This document shows positions 54,185 to 64,000 of a DNA stretch of 64,000 nucleotides, piece after piece (the stretch's first letter is position 1; each line of letters starts with the position of its first letter). Source of the stretch: Phyto melanocephala (lineage: Eukaryota; Arthropoda; Insecta; Diptera; Rhinophoridae); assembly GCA_941918925.1 (NCBI GenBank), contig OW799233.1, forward strand, positions 70,194,578 through 70,258,577, given 5' to 3'. A model generated the notes under the pieces. It made no database searches, had not been told where the DNA came from, and saw only the letters and a program-made list of their open reading frames with translations. The position numbers and the translations under genes were made by a program.

Positions 54185-55157
54185 ATGGCTTCAAATCAAT
54201 ATTCTGCTTTAAATATAACTGGTGATTTTTCATATGTGCCCTCTCTGCAATCTGATACTGCTGTACAACCAACTGTTTCTATTCAACCCAACGCTTCCGT
54301 TAACCTTATTGGTAATGCACATCCAGCTAATTCTTACATAAATTATTTCACTTCCTACTACCTACTACTACCTACCTACCTACTACCTCTAATAACCATA
54401 AAAAATTCATTAGATAACGCCATTAAGCAGTTGCAGAAGCAACGTGAATTGATGTTACTCCAGCGTGAGGTTGAAATACTTAATAGTGAAGTCAAATGTT
54501 CTTCTTCCGACATTGCGATTATTGATTCTATGGTAAGTAAATTTTCTGGAGATGATTCCTACGATGTTAATCGCTGGGTAAGTGATATAGAAGATGCTTT
54601 TGTTTTGCTGAAATGCGCAGAACACATGAAGTTTGCTGTGTGGAACTGCTGCATTATAGGCAAGAACATTATTTCCTTAAAATTACGATTCTTTTAAAAA
54701 ATCCCTTCTAAACGAGTTTGTGCAATCAAAGTCAATGCTAGAAATATATGAACAACTGAAGAAGAGAAAGCGTTTACCAAATGAAAGTATCCAGCGATAT
54801 GTTATTGAAATGAAAATAATAGTAGAAAGGGCAAACATTCCAGAAACGGAATTAATTGATGCTATTATAGGGGGTCTTAATGATAATACACCACTTGATA
54901 ATATTCTGTATCAGGCAACTACAATGTAACAACTCAAAATCCAACTTAGTCGTTATCAGAAGTTGCTCGATAAACAAACTAGAAGTAATTGGAGATCTGA
55001 AAATATATCTACTAAATCAAAGGAGCCTACGACTGAAGTTCGTGGCTATAACTGTTCCCAGTTTGGACACTTCCACAATCAATGTTCAAAACCCATACGT
55101 ACTAAAGGTTCCTGTTTTAAATGTGGTGAATTGGGTCATTTACATAACAATTGTACT
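54185..55157 (+). pseudogene. gag: Ty3/gypsy gag, broken (copy 2)
   Basis: Duplicate of 45338-46310 with the same frameshift and stop. One visible residue change (Arg to Ile in the N-SY-NYF block). The 34-bp deletion that marks this copy lies just upstream, near 54134. Confidence 0.8.
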
Positions 55158-55604
55158 AAAAAAAATTCTATGGTGGCTGTGGTAGCTGAATCTGAGGTAG
55201 ATAAACATAATTTTGGAAAGACGGCAGTAAATGCTTTACAAATGGTAAGTGTCACTTTTGTAAATAAATTAGGCAAGCGCAATGACGTTAGTTCTAAAAT
55301 GTGTTCTCTTATTGATTCCGGTAGCCCGAAGAGTTTTATTAAATGCTCTGAAGTTCCTTTTCCTATAAACAAGATTCCAAAACCAGCTAAGTATCGGAGA
55401 ATAGGTAATTGTCAGCTACAAATTTTAGATGAAATAGTTTGTGAAATAAATATTCATAATGAAATAATTTTTCATAACTTTTTTGTATTGCCTGATACTG
55501 ATATATGTGTGCCATTATTAATTGGACGAGATCTTTTATGTCGATTAAATATATTTTTGTGTAAACTTAAACGAATATATTCAAAAAAGAGGTACTTGAA
55601 ATAA
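55158..55604 (+). pseudogene. pol: Ty3/gypsy protease region (copy 2)
   Basis: Duplicate of 46311-46757; the translated region is identical. Confidence 0.78.
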
Positions 55605-55878
55605 AGGAGAAAAATTTAGTTAATGACATATTAAAAACAGTGCGTTTGTTTTATTTGATATTTGGAAAAATAAAACTGTCGAATCCGAAACGAATAAAAT
55701 ACAAAAGTGTCATTCAAATAACGCTGTTGGACTTTGTAATGATTTGTCAATATCAAATGATGTGGTAACTTTTAATAGTTTCTTAATTGAAATAAAATCG
55801 GTAGAATTTGTCGATAAGTGTAGAAAAGAATATGAGAATATTACAGTTGCTTCCAATGAAACAACATTTTCTGTATTA

Positions 55879-57338
55879 CACGCAAAGAAAAAATATGGTC
55901 GTGGTAACCATAATCGAAGAGCAACTATGATTGAATTGTATGATTATGTTTAAAATAATAATGGTTACCACTTATCATTATTATGTTTAATATAAGTATC
56001 ATTCAATAATCATATATATGACTACAATTGAAATCGACAATCTTTGCTTTTTACGGCAAATTATTGTCTTTTGCTGTAACATACATATAGTGATTGTACT
56101 TACCAATTTAATTGCAATTTTTATACCAAAATTTTTTTACATTTTCCCGTTTATTTTTATACCCTTCACACAGTGAAAAAGGGTATATATAGGTTTGTCA
56201 TTCCGTGTGAAATTTCTACAATTTTCATTTCCGACCCCATAAAGTATATATTTTCTGAAAGCTTATGAATAGAGGAGTCGATTAAGCCCTGACCGTCTGT
56301 CCGTCTGACCGTCTGTCCGTGTGTATGTTGAAATCAACTTTTTGAAGCCCCCCGACATAGGTTGGACCCGGGTAAGGTATTAAAATATCAGAAATATTCG
56401 GGAGTAGATCGGTATTGAAAATCAGAAACATCGGTACATAAACAACTGAGATATGAGCAAAAACCCACGACCACCTCGATTTTCTTTTCATAAAAACAAC
56501 ATTACAACAACAACATACATACATACAAACGTGTATACTGGTTAGAGAAAACGTGGCATCAAATCCCAGCTGAGGCAAAAAAAATTTTTTTTAAATTTTT
56601 TTAAAATTTTTTTTTTTAATTTTTTTTTTTATTTTTTATTTAATATATTATATATATTTTTATTATTATTTTTTTTTATTTTTTTTTTTAATTTTTTTTT
56701 TATTTTTTTTTTGTTTTATATATATTATATATGTATATAATAATTTTTTTTTTTTTAATTTTTTTTTTAAATTTTTTTTTTTTAAATTTTTTTTTTATTT
56801 TTTATTTTTTTTTTTGTTTTTTTTAACATACATACGTGAATTTACTGTTATTGCATGACTACACGTTGTGAAGGGTATATAAGATTCGGCACGGCCGAAT
56901 ATAGCGCTTTTACTTGTTGTTCCTTTTTTTGACATCTCAAACTTTTAAAATAATAAAAATTTATTCAGCAAGAAGAAGAACAATCGAAATCAAATTATTA
57001 TTTAAAACAAATCATAGCTTGATTAATTTGTAATCACACTGTTGTCTCACTTATTATTTAATGATTATTTTTAATTTATAATGCTTTTGAATATAATGTT
57101 ATTTTTGTCAAATTAATTTTTTTAAATCATACTATTTTTAAATGATAACCATTTTGAAATTTTTACGAAAAGTAATCATTAAATGATACAATTCAAACAA
57201 ATGCTTGATTATCGTGACAAAATATATGATGAAATTAAACAAAAATAACTATTACTTGTTTTCGACAACCAAATATTGTTTTAGAAAAAATAATATGACC
57301 GTCGTGATCATGTCGTAACCATGGTTTTTCTTTGCGTG
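55879..57338. mobile_element. TIR element with TA target duplication (copy 2)
   Basis: Duplicate of 47032-48491, with the same ends and TA flanks. Confidence 0.7.
56159..56913 (+). mobile_element. Nested mini-me/DINE-1-like element (copy 2)
   Basis: Duplicate of 47312-48066, including the T-rich tract at the same length. Such a tract usually varies fast, so the two copies separated very recently or are one locus assembled twice. Confidence 0.75.
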
Positions 57339-57340
57339 TA

Positions 57341-58284
57341 CAAGCCAGCACTGACGAAAACATAAATATAGATCCACAATTGAGCGAAGAAAACATAAAG
57401 AAACTTAGATCAGTGATTGAAAGTACATACTGCAATCCTCCTCTTGAATTGGAAAAAGTTCCTTACGATGCTAAAATGAAAATAAATTTGACTGATGACA
57501 CACCTTTTCATTTTCTACCTCGTAGACTTTCTTTTGTTGAAAAGAATGAAATAGATTTTTTAGTAAACGATTTGTGGAAAAGGAAAATTATTACACACAG
57601 TAATTCGCCATATGCATCTGCCACTGTTTTAGTAAGGAAAAAGAATGGTGAAGGCAGATTATGTGTTGACTACAAGTTTTTAAATAAGAAAACAGTTTGG
57701 GATAATTTTCCTATGTCAGTTATTGAGGATTGTTTTGAACAACTTGAGGGGCAAAATATTTCACTGCTTTAGGTTTAAGGAATGGGTTTCATCAGGTAGA
57801 AATGCACGAAGATTCAGTGAAATATACTTCATTTGTAACACCTAGAGGACAGTACGAATATAGGAAAATGCCATTTGGTTTAAAAAATGCGCCGGCATTT
57901 TTTCAACGTTTTATTAATGATATTTTGAAAGATTTCATATCATCAGAAAAAGTTGTTGTATATATGGATGATATAACAATAGCAGCTTCAGAAACTCACC
58001 TGAAAGTTGTCGAAAATGTTCATATACGATTGACTTCAAAGGGTCTTAAGTTAAAATTGAATAAATGTAAGTTTGGCTACGCTGAAATACAATTTTTAGG
58101 TTAAATTATCAATTCTAAGGGAATACACTTAATAATGATCAGCTTGAGGCAATAAGAAATTTTCCACAACCTCAAAATATTAAACAAGTACAACAATGTC
58201 TTGAGTTGTTTTCTTATTTTAGAGAATTTTTCTACGATAGCAAAACCGTTAACATCACTGTTAAAGAAAAGTGTTTTATATAAT
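57341..58284 (+). pseudogene. pol: Ty3/gypsy reverse transcriptase, broken (copy 2)
   Basis: Duplicate of 48494-49437 with the same stops; YMDD at about 57964-57975. A single-base difference lies just before the BEL LTR start (TTTTATATAATT against TTTTAAATAATT). Confidence 0.85.
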
Positions 58285-59118
58285 TGTTGGCGTCTGTCAT
58301 GCAAGTGGCCCGGTGTAAGCCGCACCATGCAATGTGCCCTGAGTAAACATACACTTACATAGTGCGGTGAGTCGGCGCTGAGAGAACGCCGGCAAAAGAA
58401 CCAACCGACACGGTATTCAAAGTTTTTTTTTCAATCTTCGTAAATCAGCAAAGCGAACGGACGCCAATTTTGTTTTAAAACAAATAGAAAAAGATAAGAA
58501 AAATTAAACGAAAAGAGTTGTGATTTAAGACAAAGAAATAAAAGTGAAAATTTAAATAAAAGAATAGCTATAGAGAAGATAAATAAAATAGAAAAACAAG
58601 GAGTTTTATTTTCTAAAAGAAGCATAAGGTGAGAAGACAGAAAAGGAGAAATAAACTACACACAGACGACCTACCCCAACAACTACCATTTGAAGCTTCG
58701 TGCAACTGGACATCACTCAGTCAGGTAAACATTTTGGTCCTTCGACCGGCATTTTGGAAGAAAAGATGCGTAAAGTGAATTTATTTTTGGAATTACAAAA
58801 AAAGTGTCTCAGTGCAGAATAAAATTTGTGTCTCGGTTGAAATTTATTATCAATAAAGAGTAACGGTACACTTTTCTGTACAAACCGCTATAACGGATTT
58901 TTTTTGTTGTTTTGCAAAAAGTTTTGCTCATATTTCGGCTGCCATTTAAATTGTTGTTGTTCACAGAAATTTATTTGGAATACAACGGAATTTTTAGAAT
59001 TTTTTTTGGCGCTTTTTTACCATTTTGTACTTTGTTGTTCTTGCCTTTCAGTTTCACGATAAGTGTTTCCCAAACTTTTTTTTCGTGGTTCTCTCTGATT
59101 ATTATTGAATAAATTAAT
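58285..59118 (+). repeat. 5' LTR and leader of the second BEL/Pao element (copy 2)
   Basis: Duplicate of 49438-50271, starting TGTTGGCGTCTGTC. Confidence 0.6.
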
Positions 59119-60472
59119 ATGTCAACTTTTGAAAAATATGTACGCGCGGCAGATGAAGTAATTAGTTTTGAGGCTAATTTAAAAGACCAAGACCTTTCAG
59201 GCTACACTGAAGAGGCCTTTAATTTTGTGAGAGAGGAACTTGGCAAAATTTGGGAAAAGTATACGAAAATTTTTAACGAGTGTTCCGATGAAACGGTAGA
59301 AAAGTAAAAGAAATGGTGGTTGTGCAAACAAAGCATCCACACGTTCGAAAAATATATATACGCTGCATTAATATAATGTCTAAAGCAGAGAAAAAATTTA
59401 AAGGAAATATTCAAGAGAATATTAATACAGTAGTTCCTAACCTTTGTTGTTCCTTATCTGTCCCTCCGTGTGATACTGTTGTTTTTCATGGGGATTACGT
59501 GTCGTGGTCTACATTTAGAGATATGTTCACGGCGATTTACATTAATAACAGCAGACTTAGCCCGGTAGAAAAATTGTTTTATTTGTTTCAAAAAACTGAT
59601 GATGAAGCCGGAGACATTAATAGAAATGTGTCCTTGACTGGAGAAAATTTCGACATTGCGTGGAACAATTTGAGATCCCAATACGAAAACAAAAGAGTTC
59701 TAATCAATACTCAGCTAAAGTCCCTTTTCAACTTAGCCCCCTGTTTACAAGAAACAGCTTCTGAAATAAAAAGACTGCAAAGAGAAATAAATAACTGTAT
59801 GTCTATTTTGAAGTTATATAAAGTTGATAATGGTTCGTGGGATCCTATTTTTGTATTTCAATGCTCGTCACGTCTCTCAGAATGTACGTTGAATATTTGG
59901 GAGCAATCAGTGAAAAATAAAACAGAGGTCCCCAAATGGGAGGAATTAAATAGTTTTCTCACTGATAGATATCATGCGCTTGAAAGTGTCTCAGACATTA
60001 TTGCAACGAATAGTGCATTTGTAAGTGGTTCCCAATCTTTTTCAAATAACAACAATCAGGCATCAAAAGTCAAGCAATTTAAGGCCTATCATACTAAAGT
60101 TGATGCACAGAAATGTGTATTATGTAAAGAAAACCACAAAATTCGTTTTTGCAACAAATTTTTAACTATGAACTACAAAACTCGTGTTTCAATTTTAAAA
60201 AGATTCCGATTTTGTTTCAATTGTCTCTCTATGGTGACTGTAATAGTGCAAATAGTTGCTCCAAGTGCAAGAAAAAACATCATACATTGATGCATAGAAA
60301 TTTTGTAAGAGCAAATAATACAAGTCAAACACAATTCAATAATTTTTCTTATGGCGAAAGACAAAGTAATTCAGTTCAAACAATACAATCCACTAATACT
60401 CCAGGTCCATTAGGAGTTATTCAATCACATCACACGTCTGTTTCGAAAAAGGTTATGTTGGCGACAGCTTAG
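59119..60472 (+). pseudogene. gag: Second BEL/Pao element: gag (copy 2)
   Basis: Duplicate of 50272-51625 with the same two frameshifts. Residue changes are few (for example Phe to Cys near RF/CINIMS, and Gly-Glu-Ala-Arg to Asp-Glu-Ala-Gly). Confidence 0.83.
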
Positions 60473-63400
60473 GTTCATATTGTTAGTTTTAGTTCTTATT
60501 ACAAGGTGCGAGCTCTAATTGATCCATGTTCTGATGAGAGTTTTATTTCTACAGGCTCTAGTCGTTCCTCGAATAACTGGTAGTGTCCCAACACATTCGT
60601 TTTGCCCATTAACTAACAATAAACTGTCAGATTTGAATTATGCTGATCCGAAGTTTTTCGAAAGCAGTGAAGTAGACTTATTATTAGGAGGTGATTTGTA
60701 CCCTTTTATTCTTCGTGGTGGAGTCCAACATGGTATTTTTGAATCCCTAGTGGCTCAAGAAACGATTTTTGGTTGGATTGTGACTGGCCCAATACCCAGT
60801 AATGTTTCCACACGATGTGTTAGAATGTCTCATATGACAAGAGTTTCTATCGATGACCATTTGACAAAGTTTTGGGAGTTAGAAGAAGTTTCTCGTAAAA
60901 AGGTTCTATCAGAAGAGGATAAGAAATGTGAGGAGATCTATCGTTATACTACCACAAGAGATTCTAAATGGAGGTATATTGTTAGTCTGCCCTTTAAGAA
61001 TAATATTGCTTCACTTGGTTCAAATAGGCATATTGCTCTTAGTCAATATTTCAGAAATGAAAAGTCATTTATGCGTAAACCAGATTTTAAGGCTCAATAT
61101 GATGAGGTCCTTAAAGAATATTTAACGTTAGGACATATGGAGAAACTCAGAGGCTCTGAAAGTGGTCCAAGTTATTATTTACCTCATCACGGAGTGTGTA
61201 AGCCCGAAAGTACAACAACAAAATTGAGAATAGTTTTTAATGCCTCTAGTGCGACTTCTAGTGGTAAGAGTCTCAACGACAAGCTGTACGTAGGTCCCAT
61301 TTTGCAAGCTAATTTGGTTTCTCTGATTTTGAAATGGCGATTTTTTCAGTTTGTATTTAATGCGGATATTTCGAAAATGTATCGCCAAATTTTAGTAAAT
61401 CCTGAACACAGACTTTTTCAAAAAGTTGTGTTTCGTAGTTCAGTAGATAGTGAGATTAAAGATTTTCAACTGAAAACGGTCACTTTCGGCGTTAATTGTG
61501 CTCCTTATTTGGCCATAAGAACGATACTTCAATTAGCTGATGACGAAGAACTATGTTTTCCACTCGGCGTTGAATATTGCGAGAGTGTATGTATGTTGAT
61601 GATGCTCTTGTAGGAGCTCATTGTATTTCTGATGCTTTGGTGGCACGAGACCAATTAATTGGTATATGAGAGACTGCTGGGTTTGAGTTACGAAAATGGA
61701 CCTCAAACTCAAAACCAATTTTAAAAAATTTGCCCCAAGAGCATTTATTGAATTCAGATTTTTTGTCGCTCGATGATAAGAGCACAACTAAAACGCTTGG
61801 CGTACGCTGGAATGCAGCAGAAAACGTTTTTTACTTTACAACTGAGAAAATTAAACTCAAGCAATCGTACACAAAGCGGGAAGTTCTTTCAATTATTGCT
61901 CGACTTTTCGATCCAGCAGGCTGGTTAGGCCTAGTAGTTATCAAAGCCAAAATTTTAATGCAACAAATGTGGCTCGATAAAATAGATTGGGATGACCCGA
62001 TAAAACCTCTGGCTCTTACTAAATGGCAATCTTTTGTTACGAAATATAATGATATAGACTCAATAAAACTTCCCCGATGGATTGAATATACCCCAGACTG
62101 TCACATTGAGTTTCATGGTTTTTGCGACGCATCAGAGTTAGCTTATGCAGCCACAATATACGTTAGAATTAGTTTTGGTGATAAAGTTTACACAAATTTG
62201 CTCACTTGTAAAACGAAAGTGGCTCCAGTGAAAAAACCATCATTGCCACGCTTGAAATTAAGTGGAGCAGTACTTTTGGCAAATTTGTTTAATAGTGTGG
62301 TTCCCAATTTAAATTCGTATATTTTATATTTGTGGTCCGATTCTACAATTGTGTTAGCTTGGCTTCGAAAACCACCTTGTAATTGGAAAACGTTTGTGGC
62401 AAATAGAATCGCTACTATTTTGGATAAAGTTGGCACAAAAATTGGTTTCATGTACCTACGAATTACAACCCTGCCGATCTAGCAACCCAGGGGCTGACTC
62501 CTTCTAAACTACGAGAAAACAAACTTTGCTGGCAAGGACCTGATTGGCTCAGGTTAGATAAATCTTTGTGGCCCCAAACTCTGTTAGAATTTCAAACTTC
62601 AGAAGATTCAAAAAGAATTCAAGTTAATGTTGCTCGATCGTCTGAAATAGAAGATGTACTTGACCGGTTTTCGAGTTTACCTTGAGCTCTTCATGTGATT
62701 TCTTACTTGTCTCGATTCTATCATCTCACCCGTAAAAGCCTTTGTAAGGATGATCAGTATGATACAACGAGAATTACGGCGACAGAATTAGCTTTTGTGC
62801 GTAACCGATTGTTTTTCTTGTATCAACAACAACACTTTCTAAAAGAATTCAACTGTTTTTCGTTGAAGAAAAAACTTGATTCTCGTAGCCCTTTACTAAC
62901 CCTTTCTCCATTTCTGGATAAAAATAAAATCATTCGATCCAACGGTTGCCTTGGTTCAACCACTTGTCTGTCCTACAATGAAAGACACCCTATAATACGT
63001 CTTTATGTAGAATTCGTTCACAAATTAGTTCATCATGGTGGTACTCGTCTGGAATGTTGTTAAAAATTTTATCAAAACAGTTGCTCACAATTGTAAAATC
63101 TGTGTTTTGCATCGTAAGAAATTTCAAACTCAGATAATGGCAGCGTTACCGCAAGAAAGAACCACGTTGAATCGTCCCTTTTCAAATACAGGCGTCGATT
63201 TTGCTGGCCCATTTGAAATCAAGAGTTTTACTGGTAGATATTGTCGTATTACTAAAGGCTACGTGTGTCTCTTTGTTTGTTTCTCTACAAAGGCGATACA
63301 TCTTGAAGCTGTAAGCGATTTGTCTACCCCTGCATTTCTTGCCGCTTTAGACCGGTTTATTGCTCGTCGAGGTTGTCCGAACAGTATTTTCTCAGATAAC

Positions 63401-64000
63401 GGTAGAAATTTCGTTGGCGCCGTGAGACAGCTTGAAATTAACTTTGAGAAATATAAAAGAGCTTCGAGATACCGCAGTTGAAAAATATGGTCATAATCGG
63501 TTAGAGTGGCACTTTATTCCTGTCGCAGCTCCTCATATGGGTGGTTTGTGGGAGGCAGGTGTAAAAAGTTTTAAAACGTTATTTAAAAAATCTGTTGGCC
63601 AGCTGAGATATACTTTTGTGGAATTTACTACTCTTTTGACAAAAATAGAGGCGTGTCTCAACTCTCGCCCTCTTGGTCCTATGCCCAAAGACATCTCTGA
63701 AGTGTCAGCACTCACTCCAGCACACTTTCTGATAGGTTCTGCGTTGCTCACTCCCGCTGAACCTGAAGAACTTGATTCGCCATTAAGTATTGTTAATCGA
63801 TGGCGTAAAGTTAAGGCAATGCAACAGGATATTTGTCGCCGTTGGAGGAAGGAATATCTAGTCGAGTCGCATAAGCGAAATAAATGGAAGTTTCCTCAAA
63901 CCGATTTAAAAGAAAATGACCTTTTTGTCCTGAAAAACGAGCCTTGCTGTCCGACTGAGTGGCGTCTAGGCCGTGTTCTAAAGGTTCGTCCTGGTTTGGA
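60473..64000 (+). pseudogene. pol: Second BEL/Pao element: protease, RT, RNase H, integrase (copy 2, runs off the window)
   Basis: It repeats copy 1 through RNase H (same frameshifts and TGA) and then continues beyond the duplicated unit at 62809. The integrase has the zinc-binding His region (HHGGTRL) and C-x2-C (CKICVL), but the stretch between them is shorter than usual for BEL elements, which suggests a small deletion near 63060. Catalytic GVDFAGPF (about 63193), FSDNGRNF (about 63394) and, after a frameshift near 63470, GGLWEAGVKS (about 63541) are all readable. A DUF5641-like C-terminal region follows (LTPAHFLIGSALL) to the last base. The 3' LTR lies outside. Confidence 0.85.

Larger units (their letters stand above)
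45087..62809. repeat. Tandem duplication, 8.9-kb unit (45087-53962 and 53968-62809)
   Basis: The second unit follows at an offset of 8,881 bp, then 8,847 bp after a 34-bp deletion in copy 2 (bases about 45256-45289 of copy 1 are absent, with GC shared at the breakpoint). The junction reads GTAACCGAT, then five extra bases CGATT (53963-53967), then AATAAAAATTAATTG. Few substitutions separate the units. The unit covers a decayed Ty3/gypsy element, the nested elements at 47032-48491, and the first part of a BEL/Pao element up to the start of integrase. Confidence 0.9.

Overview
The window looks like transposon-rich intergenic or heterochromatic DNA from a higher dipteran (brachyceran fly). The evidence is very high AT content, repeats resembling the dipteran mini-me/DINE-1 family with a CCGACCCCATAAAGTATAT core followed by GTCY repeats, a tRNA-derived SINE with a TAACC tail, and Osvaldo/Ulysses-like and BEL/Pao LTR elements of fly type. 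Species assignment is inference. I see no host protein-coding gene, rRNA or functional tRNA; nearly everything that can be assigned is mobile DNA.

Layout. 1-2140: end of a GC-rich tandem-repeat element, a partial mini-me-like repeat, a SINE with 13-bp target duplications, and the left part of a TIR element. 2141-14680: one almost intact Ty3/gypsy-type element with unusually long LTRs (3.3 kb, nearly identical), a 4-bp target duplication (ACCT), a tRNA-Lys primer binding site, a Gag that begins with a RING-H2 zinc finger, a TTTAAAA slippery site at the gag-pol overlap, and a pol with one stop codon just after the protease active site. 15410-18634: three PIF/Harbinger-type elements with 3-bp duplications, two carrying broken transposase exons. 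19371-21390: two tandem-array elements built of ~122-bp units. 21728-24801: a three-level nest (a hAT element holding a mini-me-like element, which holds a second hAT element). 25690-25948: a small MITE. 26007-37134: a RAG1-like Transib transposase gene split by a decayed, env-bearing BEL/Pao element on the minus strand (27872-36529, TSD CACAT, tRNA-Trp primer site).

Two tandem duplications follow. A 4.6-kb unit (32983-37595) covering part of the BEL element and the Transib 5' part is repeated at 37596-42211. After a stretch of small repeats, an 8.9-kb unit (45087-53962) is repeated at 53968-62809. It holds a decayed Ty3/gypsy element, a TA-flanked TIR element with a nested mini-me-like repeat, and the 5' two thirds of a second BEL/Pao element. 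The second copy continues in the BEL integrase to the end of the window. Both copies of each duplication share the same stops and frameshifts, so duplication followed decay, unless the repeats are an assembly effect.

The most notable item is the Gag with an N-terminal RING-H2 domain in a very young element with giant LTRs. The RAG1-like remnant, the nested insertions and the two duplication junctions are the next most informative.
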